Assembly: GCA_018970725.1 (NCBI GenBank)
Contig: JAGWVU010000006.1
Coordinates: 83,978-147,977, forward strand
Direction: 5' to 3'
Source: Verrucomicrobiota bacterium
Lineage (GTDB): Bacteria > Verrucomicrobiota > Verrucomicrobiia > Verrucomicrobiales > DEV007
Length of the DNA: 64,000 bases
The position numbers were made by a program, and so were the translations under genes. Position 1 is the stretch's first letter. Every line of letters starts with the position of its first letter. Below the pieces are notes generated by a model. It saw only the letters and a list, made by a program, of their open reading frames with translations, had not been told where the DNA came from and searched no databases. Of this stretch, positions 34,679 through 43,265 are shown one piece after another.

Positions 34679-35956
34679 TCAGCCGAGGAATCCGTCCAAC
34701 GCCATCTCCGGGACTTCGGATCCGATGTAGGCGATGGCGGTGGAATCCGCCCGGAAAACCTCGGAGGCCACTTCCCGAACCGCATCGGCCGTCACCTCGC
34801 CCAGCTTGGCGAAGGATTCCTTGGGATCGATGATCCGCTGGTAAGAGATCAGACTCTCTCCGATCCACATCATCTGGCTCAAGCTGCTCTCCAGGGAGAT
34901 CCGGCTCTGCCCCACCGTGTAGGCCAGGGCCTGACGGATCAACTCGGGGGAAACCCGCTTCCTGGCAAAGTCACGCAAACACGCCGCCGTCCACTCCAGA
35001 GCGCGGGGCACGTTGTCCACGTCAAGCCCCGCGTAGATGCTGAGCAAGCCACAGTCTTCCAAGGTCACCGCGTCGCTGGAGACGCTGTAACAAAGCCCGT
35101 TCTCCTCACGCAACAACTGAAAGAGCCGGCTGCTCATGTTTTCGCCCAACAATACGTTGAGGATTTTCAAGGCGTAACGCCGGGGATCATGTCTCCCGAA
35201 CGTGTGAAACCCGATGCAGAGGTGCGCCTGCTCCACGTCCCGGGTTTCGTCGATCCGGCGCAATCCGCCCTGACGCAGTTGGCCCGGAACGGCGGCAAAG
35301 GGAATCGGCTCGCCCGCATCCATCATCTCCAGGGCCGGCCCCATCAACTCCAGCACCGCCTCGTGCTGCACCCGGCCTGTCACCGTCACCACGGTGTTGG
35401 CCCCGGAATATCGCTGGCGGTGATAGGAAAAAAGGTCGCCCCGGCTGATCCGCTTCACGGAAGCTTCCGTGCCCGTGATCGGCAAACCGAGAGGGTGCCC
35501 GGGCCATGCCGCGGCGGCCAGCAAATCCTCGACGTGTTGCGACGGATTGTCGCGATACATCGCGATCTCCTCGATCACCACCTCTCGCTCCCGTTCGATC
35601 TCCTGGGGATCGAAACTGGCATTGCAATAAATATCGATCAGCACGTTCGCCATCGCGGGCAGCGTTTCGGCAGGACCCCGGGTGTAAAAGCAGGTGTGAT
35701 CCTCCGTGGTGAACGCATCCAAACTGGCCCCGATCCCCTCGATTTCCCGGCTGATGTCATAGGCAGTGCGGGTGGGTGTTCCCTTGAAGAGCAAATGCTC
35801 CACGAAATGGGCGATGCCGTTGCGTTTGACTTCCTCGTGCCGGCTGCCGGTCAGGGCCCAGAGGCCGACGCAGGCGCTCTCCATGTGAGGCATTTCGGCA
35901 GTTGCCAGGGTAATGCCGTTGGGCAGGCGGGTGATGCGGTAGCTGGGCGTGTTCAT
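34679..35956 (-). CDS. M16 family zinc metallopeptidase (insulinase/processing peptidase-like)
   Basis: 425 residues. The inverted zinc motif HFVEH is at 50-54 (HFVEHLLFKGT), and the distal Glu ligand lies in VVIEEIAMYRDNPSQHVEDLLAA. The C-terminal M16C domain follows (GLCYSVSSDAVTLEDCGLLSIYAG). It resembles PqqL/mitochondrial-processing-peptidase-like bacterial enzymes (YmxG type) and has no signal peptide, so it is probably cytoplasmic. The start overlaps the ispD stop by 4 bp (ATGA), so translation is coupled. Confidence 0.9.
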   Translation of the reverse strand: MNTPSYRITRLPNGITLATAEMPHMESACVGLWALTGSRHEEVKRNGIAHFVEHLLFKGTPTRTAYDISREIEGIGASLDAFTTEDHTCFYTRGPAETLPAMANVLIDIYCNASFDPQEIEREREVVIEEIAMYRDNPSQHVEDLLAAAAWPGHPLGLPITGTEASVKRISRGDLFSYHRQRYSGANTVVTVTGRVQHEAVLELMGPALEMMDAGEPIPFAAVPGQLRQGGLRRIDETRDVEQAHLCIGFHTFGRHDPRRYALKILNVLLGENMSSRLFQLLREENGLCYSVSSDAVTLEDCGLLSIYAGLDVDNVPRALEWTAACLRDFARKRVSPELIRQALAYTVGQSRISLESSLSQMMWIGESLISYQRIIDPKESFAKLGEVTADAVREVASEVFRADSTAIAYIGSEVPEMALDGFLG

Positions 35957-36612
35957 GGCGAGCCGGGCAGAAGCGCGCGGGCGACTTCCAAGTCGGGGGG
36001 AAAGGTGATTTTGAGGTTCGGAAAGCGGTTCTCCACAAGATGGACGGTCTCACCCAGTGCCTCCACGGCGGAGACTTCGTCCGTGACGATCCGGTCACTG
36101 TCCAGAACAACCTGATACGCGCGCCGCAGAAGGTCGAGCGCAAAACACTGGGGCGTTTCCATGGCCCACAATCCTTCCCGGTCCACCGCGCCGATCACCC
36201 TTCCGCTCTCGTCCGCCCGCTTCACCGTCTCCGTGATGCGGCGGGCGCACGCCGCCGCCCCATGCTTCCGGGCCTCCGCAAGGCAAGCGGAAATCGCCGA
36301 GGCATCGATCAATGGGCGCGCCCCGTCGTGCACCGCCACCAGCGTGGTCCCGGGGGCGACCGCGTCCAAACCGGCCTGGACCGACAGATGACGGAACGCC
36401 CCGCCCGTGACCACCTGATGGGCCAGGCCCAAGGCCGCCACCCGTTCCCGATGCTCCGCACCCGTCACCACGATGACTTGCGCGATCTCGGGATGACAGC
36501 GGAACGCCGCCAAACTGCGCGCCAGAACGGGTGCCCCGTTCAAATCCGCGAAGAGTTTGTCAAAACCCATGCGCCGGCTGCTCCCGGCCGCCACCACGAT
36601 CGCCGCGATCAT
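35953..36612 (-). CDS. ispD: 2-C-methyl-D-erythritol 4-phosphate cytidylyltransferase
   Basis: Third enzyme of the MEP isoprenoid pathway; makes CDP-methylerythritol from CTP and MEP. The 219-residue protein has the CTP-binding loop VVAAGSSRRMGFDKLF, HDGARPLI, ETVKRADESG...LWAMETPQCF and TDEVSAVEALG. All are conserved in IspD. Its stop overlaps the start of the M16 peptidase gene, and a YqeY gene lies 13 bp upstream. There is no fused IspF domain. Confidence 0.93.
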   Translation of the reverse strand: MIAAIVVAAGSSRRMGFDKLFADLNGAPVLARSLAAFRCHPEIAQVIVVTGAEHRERVAALGLAHQVVTGGAFRHLSVQAGLDAVAPGTTLVAVHDGARPLIDASAISACLAEARKHGAAACARRITETVKRADESGRVIGAVDREGLWAMETPQCFALDLLRRAYQVVLDSDRIVTDEVSAVEALGETVHLVENRFPNLKITFPPDLEVARALLPGSP

Positions 36613-36625
36613 CGGGGCCAGATCG

Positions 36626-37081
36626 TTACTTCAGCCGCTCCCCCACGAACCGGGAGACGATCTTGTTGTCGGCCCGCCCGGCGATCCGTTCCTGCAAGAC
36701 CTTCATCACCGCCCCCATTTCCTTGCGGGTGGTCGCTCCCAAGGTGGAAATGGTCTCCTCCACCAACTTGAGAACTTCTTCCTCGCTCAGCTCTTCCGGC
36801 AGGTATTGCTCCAGCACCGCGATCTCCGCCTTCTCGGCCGCCGCCAACTCGGGCCGCCCGCCGGCTTCAAAACTCGCCACCGAATCCTGACGCTGCTTGA
36901 TCGCCTTGCGAATCACGGCCACCGATTCCGCTTCGTCGAGCTCGCCTCCGGCGCCGTATTTCTCGATGGTGGCCAACTGGATGGCGGATTTCAACGAGCG
37001 GATCACATTGAGGGCGGCTTGATCCTTGTTCTTCATCGCCTCTTTGATATCCGTGGTGATCCGCTGGGTCAGACTGCTCAT
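36626..37081 (-). CDS. yqeY: GatB/YqeY domain protein
   Basis: 151-residue helical protein. The N-terminal segment ITTDIKEAMKNKDQAALNVIRSLKSAIQ and the C-terminal LVEETISTLGATTRKEMGAVMKVLQERIAGRADNKIVSRFV are both diagnostic for YqeY, which shares the tRNA-binding tail domain of GatB. Free-standing YqeY is common in bacteria; its role is not settled, with proposals linked to aminoacyl-tRNA handling. First gene of the yqeY-ispD-M16 set. Confidence 0.88.
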   Translation of the reverse strand: MSSLTQRITTDIKEAMKNKDQAALNVIRSLKSAIQLATIEKYGAGGELDEAESVAVIRKAIKQRQDSVASFEAGGRPELAAAEKAEIAVLEQYLPEELSEEEVLKLVEETISTLGATTRKEMGAVMKVLQERIAGRADNKIVSRFVGERLK

Positions 37082-37097
37082 GTTCCCATTCTAGCCG

Positions 37098-37613
37098 ATG
37101 CCTGAAACATCACAAACTCCGATTCCGCCGACCTCTCCCCTCCCCGCCCGGGCGTGGAAGGTTTTCATGGGCGCGACCCTCGTGGCCGCCGGCTCTTTTT
37201 TCTGCTGGTGGCTCTTCGCCACTTGGCAAAAAGCAGCCCGGATGGACGCCTGGCGGCCCGTGAAAGCCCTCGTCCTCTCTTCCGAGGTCGTTCCCTGGCA
37301 GTTCAATCAATTCAGCCAAACCCACTACCAGCCCCGCATCCGTTACCGATACGAGACCGCCGGGATTTCCCATGAATCGGAGCGGATCCGCCGGGTCGCC
37401 CTCCGCAGCGCCCATCCGGAAAAGGCCGCCGCATGGGTCGAGAAATTTCCCCCAGGAGCCCTCGTCACCGCGTGGATCGATCCGGCGGACCCGGCATCCT
37501 CCGTGCTCAAGCGGGATTCCAAAGCGGCGCTCTACTCGATTTGGTTCCCGGCGCTTTTCGTCGCCGGCGGCTTCGGGATGATCTTCAGCGCGCTCCGCCC
37601 TTCCCGCCCTTGA
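37098..37613 (+). CDS. DUF3592 family membrane protein
   Basis: 171 residues with two membrane helices. One is at the N-terminus (VFMGATLVAAGSFFCWWLFATW) and one near the C-terminus (LYSIWFPALFVAGGFGMIFSAL). The beta-rich extracytoplasmic domain between them (VKALVLSSEVVPW, YQPRIRYRYETAGI, VTAWIDPADPASSVL) is the typical DUF3592 arrangement. Molecular function unknown. The last 29 bp overlap the convergent DUF3108 gene. Confidence 0.8.
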   Translation: MPETSQTPIPPTSPLPARAWKVFMGATLVAAGSFFCWWLFATWQKAARMDAWRPVKALVLSSEVVPWQFNQFSQTHYQPRIRYRYETAGISHESERIRRVALRSAHPEKAAAWVEKFPPGALVTAWIDPADPASSVLKRDSKAALYSIWFPALFVAGGFGMIFSALRPSRP

Positions 37614-38469
37614 GTTCCGCTTCCCCCTCGTCCAGCAGGGCAAACCGGGTGAGCTGGACCCGGATACTCCCCACGAAGATCTCGGCCCGAATCTCCAAAG
37701 GCAGCCGCAATTCGTCGTCCCCGATCCAAAAATGCGCCGATTTCATCTGCTTGCTGATCGGTTCCAGACTCCCGTTTTTCCTGATCTTGGAGATTTTCAG
37801 GTCAAACTTCATGGCATCGACCGCCTCGCCACGGTGCGTCCGCTTCTCCCGCCCCAGCAACCGGGCCGTCACCAGATAGGGATCACGGAACGGAAACACC
37901 ACGATGGACACCGGTTCCGCCCCTTCCTCCCAAGGAAAGCTGCGGAGGTAAAGCACGCCGGAGATCAGATCGTGAACCGGTTGTTCGTCGAAAACCCGAT
38001 CCCGTTCCTCGCAGGGCTTTCCCGGCTTCTTCGGCTTGGTCGCCCAGTGGCTCCGCACCTCGCCCCCCGAGAAAACGGTCCGGTAAATGTTCTCCTCCTC
38101 CCGGTCCGACTCCCATTGATTCACTTCCACGGGAAGCAAGCGCACCGCGTCCACCTCGGATTCCACCCGGGCGTCATAGGGCCACAACACCCGGGCGGGA
38201 CCGGAACTGCGGGAGACCCCGCGCGTCTCGATGCAGGCCCCGGGACCCGGGCCGAACTCAATGTCCGCCTGACCCGCCTTGAAGACGCCGTTCCAACTCA
38301 CATTGTAACTGAGCACAGCGGGACCGAGCATCGGAAAGTCCCCCGGCGGCACTGAAGTCAGGCCCCCCCTCCAGTCCGGCACCTCTTCGCCGGCGACGCC
38401 CCAGCCCGCCCCGGCCACCAGAAGCAGGGCCAGTCCCCCCGTGAACCGAAGTCTCCTCATCGCTTCCAT
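37585..38469 (-). CDS. Exported DUF3108 family protein
   Basis: 294 residues from ATG 38469, which has a GAGGTG ribosome-binding site about 5 nt upstream; ATG 38460 is also possible. The signal peptide is FTGGLALLLVAGAGWGVAGE. The mature part (LSYNVSWNGVFKAGQADIEF, VLWPYDARVESEVDAVRLLPVEVNQWES, FWIGDDELRLPLEIRAEIFVGSIRVQL) matches DUF3108 lipocalin-like periplasmic proteins. Function unknown; probably binds a hydrophobic ligand. Confidence 0.8.
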   Translation of the reverse strand: MEAMRRLRFTGGLALLLVAGAGWGVAGEEVPDWRGGLTSVPPGDFPMLGPAVLSYNVSWNGVFKAGQADIEFGPGPGACIETRGVSRSSGPARVLWPYDARVESEVDAVRLLPVEVNQWESDREEENIYRTVFSGGEVRSHWATKPKKPGKPCEERDRVFDEQPVHDLISGVLYLRSFPWEEGAEPVSIVVFPFRDPYLVTARLLGREKRTHRGEAVDAMKFDLKISKIRKNGSLEPISKQMKSAHFWIGDDELRLPLEIRAEIFVGSIRVQLTRFALLDEGEAELKGGKGGAR

Positions 38470-38521
38470 CGACACCTCAATTGCCAAATCCACCATTCTC
38501 CGCCATCAGTCCAATCAAACC

Positions 38522-39667
38522 ATGTCCCATCGTCTTCTTTTCCTTCTCACCCTGCCATCCTTGTTCGCCACCGGTTCCGGACTCATTGCCGCGGAACCCT
38601 CCGGGCTTGAGCGGATCCCGGCCGCCCTGGAGGCCGAGATCGCCGCCCATCACGCCGCCGGCACCGTGACCCTCGTCATCCGGGACGGAAAAATCCTCCA
38701 CCATGCCGCCACCGGTCTCGCCGACCGGGAGCGCAACCTCCCCATGACCACTGACTCCGTCTTCTGGATCGCTTCGATGACGAAATCGATCAGCGCCGCC
38801 ACGATCCTCTCCCTGGTGGACGAGGGAAAGCTGGCGCTCGACGAGCCCGCCTCCCGTTGGATCCCACAGCTCGGCAAAGCCGTTTTGGCGGACGGCACTG
38901 CCCTCAACCGCCCCGTCACCCTCCGCGATCTTCTCTCCCACACCTCGGGCCTGGCCTTCCCGCCCCGCAAGGCCACGGACGGCGCGCAATCGCTCGGGCG
39001 TTACGTGGAGGAACTCGTCAAGGCCCCCTGGTCCTTTCAACCGGGCACCGATTATGAATACGGATTCGGCATCACGGTGGCGGGGCGCTGCGCCGAAATC
39101 GCCGCCGGCCAATCGTTCGAGGCCCTCGTGCAAAACCGCATTCTCGACCCGCTGGGCATGAAGGACACGTCCTTCCACCCCGGCGAACGGCTCCGCGCGC
39201 GCCTCGCCAAAACCTACAAGACGGCCGAAAAGGGGGCCGCTCTTGAACCCGGTTACAACCCCTTCGTCACCCCGGACCCCACGGTGCGGCACATGACCGA
39301 ACCCTCCGGAGGTTTGTTTTCCACCGCGGCGGACATGGGCGCTTTTTACCAGATGATCCTCGACCAGGGCGTCCACCAAGGAAAACGCATCCTCTCCCGG
39401 GAGGCCATCCTCACCATGACCAAACCGCACAAGGCCGGCACGCAACCGCTGAACTACGGGCTCGGCTGGCAGTGCAATCTGCCGGACAAAATGGTCGTGA
39501 AAGGCTTCGCCGCAAATTCCTTCGGCCACGGCGGCGCCTTCGGCACCCATGGATGGATCGATCCCGACCAACACCTCATCGCGGTCTTCATGGTGCAAAA
39601 CGTGCTCGTGGACGGAGGCGGCAAGGCACGCGAGACCTTTCACTCGCTGCTCCTCGGCCAGCCCTGA
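38522..39667 (+). CDS. Exported beta-lactamase-family serine hydrolase
   Basis: 381 residues with a signal peptide (LLFLLTLPSLFATGSGLIAA). The penicillin-binding fold has SxxK in FWIASMTKSIS, a tyrosine region in GTDYEYGFG and a C-terminal HGG box (FGHGGAFGTHGW). Class C-like members include esterases, D-aminopeptidases and beta-lactamases. The next gene, one base away, is an amino-acid permease, so a peptidase or amidase that releases an amino acid is plausible; that link is inference. Confidence 0.85.
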   Translation: MSHRLLFLLTLPSLFATGSGLIAAEPSGLERIPAALEAEIAAHHAAGTVTLVIRDGKILHHAATGLADRERNLPMTTDSVFWIASMTKSISAATILSLVDEGKLALDEPASRWIPQLGKAVLADGTALNRPVTLRDLLSHTSGLAFPPRKATDGAQSLGRYVEELVKAPWSFQPGTDYEYGFGITVAGRCAEIAAGQSFEALVQNRILDPLGMKDTSFHPGERLRARLAKTYKTAEKGAALEPGYNPFVTPDPTVRHMTEPSGGLFSTAADMGAFYQMILDQGVHQGKRILSREAILTMTKPHKAGTQPLNYGLGWQCNLPDKMVVKGFAANSFGHGGAFGTHGWIDPDQHLIAVFMVQNVLVDGGGKARETFHSLLLGQP

Positions 39668-39668
39668 G

Positions 39669-40991
39669 ATGAAGCCGGTCTCCACGCTCACCGCCACCTG
39701 CATCGTGATCGCCGACATGATCGGCACCGGAATTTTCACCAGCCTGGGCTTCCAGACGGTGGACCTGAAAACCGGATTCCCGATCCTCATGCTGTGGTTG
39801 GTGGGCGGGATCTGCGCCCTGTGCGGAGCCCTTTCCTACGCTGAACTCGGGGCGGCCCTGCCCCGTTCCGGGGGGGAATATCATTTCCTCAGCCGCATCT
39901 ACCATCCCGCCGCCGGTTTTCTCGCCGGCCTCGTTTCCGCCACCGTGGGCTTCGCGGCCCCCGTCGCGCTGGCTGCCATGGCCTTTGGAAAGTATTTCAC
40001 CGGAATCTTCCCCGGGCTTCCCGGGTTGGGTGACCATTTGCCTCCGCGGACCTGGCTGGCGCTTCTTATCACCGCGCTGGTCATCGGCATCCTGCTGCGC
40101 GGAGTCCGGCTCGGCAGCCTCTTCCAGGATGGCGCCACCTTCCTGAAGCTGGCCCTCATGCTCGGAATCGCCGGGGCCGGTTTTCTCGTCGCTCGGGCCG
40201 AACCGATCTCTTTTCTTCCCGGGCCCGGTGATGCAAAGGCCCTCACCAGCGCGCCGTTCGCCGTGAGCCTGGTCTACGTGATGTATGCCTACGCCGGCTG
40301 GAATGCCTCCACCTACCTCGCCGGGGAGCTTCGGGACCCGGCCCGCTCCATCCCGCTCTCGGTCGGGCTCGGCACCCTGGTGGTGATGGGGCTCTATCTG
40401 GCGGTCAACACCGCTTTCCTCCGCTCCACCCCGATCCCGGAATTGGCCGGCCAAATCGAGGTGGGCCTCATCGCAGGGGATTCCCTCTTCGGAACGCACG
40501 GTGCCAAGGTGATGGCCGGTCTGATCTGCATCGGTCTCCTCTCCTCCATCAGCGCGATGATGTGGATCGGGCCCCGCATCACCCTGACGATGGGCGAGGA
40601 TTTCAGTGCGCTGCGCTGGCTCGGGCGCAAGAACACCGACGGACTTCCGGTCACCGCCACCCTGACGCAGGGAGCCATTGTCGCGGTCCTCATCCTCACT
40701 TCCCGCTTTGCCGAGGTCCTCACCGGCGTGCAATTCGCCCTCCAAGCCTGCTCTTTTTTTACCGTCCTCGGCGTCATCATCTTGCGACGAACCGAACCCG
40801 ACCTGCCCCGCCCCTACAAAACCTTCGGTTACCCTCTCACTCCCCTGCTTTTTCTTCTCATCAGCGCCTGGATGATGGCGCAGATCTGGCTCTCCCATCC
40901 GCGCGAGACCCTGCTCGGTTCGGGCCTCCTCGCCTTGGGACTGCTCCTCTATTTCCTCTTTCCCTCACGGACCCCCGCCCCCACGAAATGA
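39669..40991 (+). CDS. APC-superfamily amino acid permease
   Basis: 440 residues with about 12 membrane helices. The first helix carries the APC substrate motif MIGTGIF. The segment GALSYAELGAALPRSGGEYHFL is the highly conserved consensus between helices 2 and 3. The AYAGWNASTYLAGELRDPARSIP segment is typical of LAT-type permeases. It probably imports neutral amino acids, or exchanges them, across the inner membrane. ATG 39669 follows the hydrolase stop closely, and the stop overlaps the next start. Confidence 0.88.
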   Translation: MKPVSTLTATCIVIADMIGTGIFTSLGFQTVDLKTGFPILMLWLVGGICALCGALSYAELGAALPRSGGEYHFLSRIYHPAAGFLAGLVSATVGFAAPVALAAMAFGKYFTGIFPGLPGLGDHLPPRTWLALLITALVIGILLRGVRLGSLFQDGATFLKLALMLGIAGAGFLVARAEPISFLPGPGDAKALTSAPFAVSLVYVMYAYAGWNASTYLAGELRDPARSIPLSVGLGTLVVMGLYLAVNTAFLRSTPIPELAGQIEVGLIAGDSLFGTHGAKVMAGLICIGLLSSISAMMWIGPRITLTMGEDFSALRWLGRKNTDGLPVTATLTQGAIVAVLILTSRFAEVLTGVQFALQACSFFTVLGVIILRRTEPDLPRPYKTFGYPLTPLLFLLISAWMMAQIWLSHPRETLLGSGLLALGLLLYFLFPSRTPAPTK

Positions 40992-42004
40992 ACTTCCCGC
41001 GCCTCCTTCTCACCGCTCTGCTGGCCGGTGCGACCGCGGCCCCGGCCGCTCCTTCCCCTGACGATCAAGCCAAATTCCTCGCCGGGCTCGCCGTCAAGGA
41101 TCCTCTCCTGAGCCCTCTCTGCCAAAACGCCGGCTGGAGCACCCATGCCGCCTCCCTGCAGAAAAAGTGGTCGGGCATGGAAACCCGGCAGTTGGCCCCC
41201 GCCCGCCAATGGTCCGCCGCAAACCCGGACCTGAACCGGAGAACCGGTGCCGTCTTCTATCCTTTCAGCGGCCCGGACGCGCTCCACGCCTGCACCTTCT
41301 TCCCCAAAGCCTCGACCTACATCCTTTGCGGAACCGAGCCCGTGGGTTCGGTTCCTGACATCACCCGGATGACACCCGCCCAGATCACGGCGGACCTGAC
41401 CAACCTGCGCACCGCCCTGGAAATGATGCTGGCCACCCACTATTTCATCACCAAGGACATGCGCGTGGATCTCTCCCGCGGCACCATCCACGGCACCCTG
41501 CCGCTTCTATATATCTTTCTCGCGCGCACCGGCTGCACCATCCGCCAGGTCGAGGTCACCCCCTCACAAGCCCGCATTCAATTCACCGGACGCGGAGGCA
41601 AAAAACAGACCCTCCACTACTTCAAGACGGACTTGTCCAACGGCGGGGGGCACGAAGCCTTTCTCTCCTTGTGCCGACAACACGCACCCGGGGTCACTCT
41701 CGTGAAAAGCGCCAGCTATCTCATGCACTCGGACGGCTTTTCTTCCATCCGCAATTTCCTGCTCTCCCACAGTTCCGTCATCATCCAGGATGACACCGGC
41801 ATTCCCTACCGCTTCCTCAACAAGGAAGGCTGGGAGGTGAAGCTTTACGGAACTTACACCGGACCGATCCGGCTTTTCAGCGAATACCATCAGGAAGATC
41901 TCGCCCAAGCCTATGCCCGAACCGGCGGGGCTCCCCTCGGCTTCGCCTTCGGTTACTTCTCCCAAAGCTCGAAAGGCGTTCTCATCCAAGCCACCCGCCG
42001 ATAG
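40988..42004 (+). CDS. Exported protein of unknown family
   Basis: 338 residues with a signal peptide (LLLTALLAGATAAPAAPS). Visible segments: VFYPFSGPDALHACTFFPKASTYILCGTEPVGS, ITADLTNLRTALEMMLATHYFITKDM, GTLPLLYIFLARTGCTIRQVEV and HSSVIIQDDTGIPYRFLNKEGWEVKLYGTYTGPI. There are four Cys after the signal. The pattern suggests a globular two-layer alpha/beta exported protein, and I do not recognise a known fold or catalytic motif. The 4-bp overlap with the permease gene suggests a function in the same uptake or degradation process. Confidence 0.65.
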   Translation: MNFPRLLLTALLAGATAAPAAPSPDDQAKFLAGLAVKDPLLSPLCQNAGWSTHAASLQKKWSGMETRQLAPARQWSAANPDLNRRTGAVFYPFSGPDALHACTFFPKASTYILCGTEPVGSVPDITRMTPAQITADLTNLRTALEMMLATHYFITKDMRVDLSRGTIHGTLPLLYIFLARTGCTIRQVEVTPSQARIQFTGRGGKKQTLHYFKTDLSNGGGHEAFLSLCRQHAPGVTLVKSASYLMHSDGFSSIRNFLLSHSSVIIQDDTGIPYRFLNKEGWEVKLYGTYTGPIRLFSEYHQEDLAQAYARTGGAPLGFAFGYFSQSSKGVLIQATRR

Positions 42005-42083
42005 AACCGGCTCCATCACTTCAGGAAGCCTGTGCTCCCAAGTTTCAAGGAGGAGGAAACCACCCCAAACACCCCTTTGCCTC

Positions 42084-43265
42084 CTAGGCAACCGTTGCAA
42101 CGCCGATAGCCGGCTTGTAGCCGGTCCCGGTGAACAAGACGGTTTCCATGGCCTGCCGGAGCTGATTTCTCTTCGCGGAATAACCGGCGATGTCCCGTTG
42201 GATCAACCCGGCCAAACGCGCCAATCCGCCCGAACGCCCGGAGACATACTCTTCCGGCGTGATCATTGGAATGCCCATCACTTCACCCAGCCCCTTGGTC
42301 CGTGAATCGTGGGCGATGAGGATGGACGGGATGCCCGCCTGAATCCCCGCCATGGCCCCGTGAATCCTCATCCCGACCACGAGATGGAAACGACCGAGCC
42401 AGCCGATCCATTCGGGAACGGACGAGAAATACCGGACCTTTTTCCGCAGCAACTCGACCACGGCCTCCCGCTTCATCCCGGCCCCGGCGGCAGCGGCCAG
42501 ATAGACGTCGGGAAGCGACTCTTCCTCGTTGAAAAAGAAGCGGATCAAGGCCGAGGACTGGCTGACATACTGCGAATCCGACACCTCGCGCAGGTCCCGC
42601 AACGTCTTGGCCAACACCTTTTGGGACAGCGGATGGCCCGTCGAGATTTCACTGAAAGCCACGGACATCGCTTTCGGCTTGAGCGACCCGAGGGCATGCG
42701 CCCTCCGACCGATGACCTCCTCGAGCGGTTCGCCCATGCGGATGAAATTCGAGGGGCACCCGGTGACGATGACGTTCCGGAAACCGTTCCGCTCAAAGAG
42801 CTTGGCGGTGAACTCGTCCCTGACACTGATCCATTTCGAATGCTCGGACAGGATCGCCATGAAGCGGAGTGTCTCGGGTCCAAGCTTGAGATCCCCGTGC
42901 TGCAGCGGCGCTTGGGCTCCCAGCCCCACCACCACCACCGGAAGTCCCGCCTTGAGAATCAGGTCCGCCCTCGCCTTGCACTGCCCCTCACGCTGCTCCG
43001 AGGCACCGATCCAGTTGGCCGCCGAGATAAGGATCGAGCCGTAGACCTTGCCCTCCGCCAAGGCCCGACCCAATTCCGCGTAGGTCATGGCCTCAAAAGC
43101 CGAAAGATCCACCAATCCCTTCAACGCATGCCGGAAAAGGAGGTTTCCGGTATTCCCCCCGCACGCCGCCATGAACGGGCCCGAGGCGTGGAGGCACTCG
43201 CCCGGAATCTCACTGATGGCCCGTAAATCAAGATAAGCGTGCATCGTCTTCGCGTTTCCCTTCAC
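42084..43265 (-). CDS. Polysaccharide pyruvyl transferase family protein
   Basis: 393 residues. The early ACGGNTGNLLFRHALKGLV, the VVVVGLGAQAPL strand, WISVRDEFTAKLFERNGF and FHLVVGMRIHGAMAGIQAGIPSILIAHDSRTKGLGEVMG are all typical of the PF04230 fold. The family transfers pyruvate from PEP to sugars of exopolysaccharides or secondary cell-wall polymers. GTG 43265 is preferred: it follows GGAG by 7 nt and overlaps the stop of the acyltransferase gene (GTGA). ATG 43244 is an alternative. Confidence 0.85.
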   Translation of the reverse strand: MKGNAKTMHAYLDLRAISEIPGECLHASGPFMAACGGNTGNLLFRHALKGLVDLSAFEAMTYAELGRALAEGKVYGSILISAANWIGASEQREGQCKARADLILKAGLPVVVVGLGAQAPLQHGDLKLGPETLRFMAILSEHSKWISVRDEFTAKLFERNGFRNVIVTGCPSNFIRMGEPLEEVIGRRAHALGSLKPKAMSVAFSEISTGHPLSQKVLAKTLRDLREVSDSQYVSQSSALIRFFFNEEESLPDVYLAAAAGAGMKREAVVELLRKKVRYFSSVPEWIGWLGRFHLVVGMRIHGAMAGIQAGIPSILIAHDSRTKGLGEVMGIPMITPEEYVSGRSGGLARLAGLIQRDIAGYSAKRNQLRQAMETVLFTGTGYKPAIGVATVA

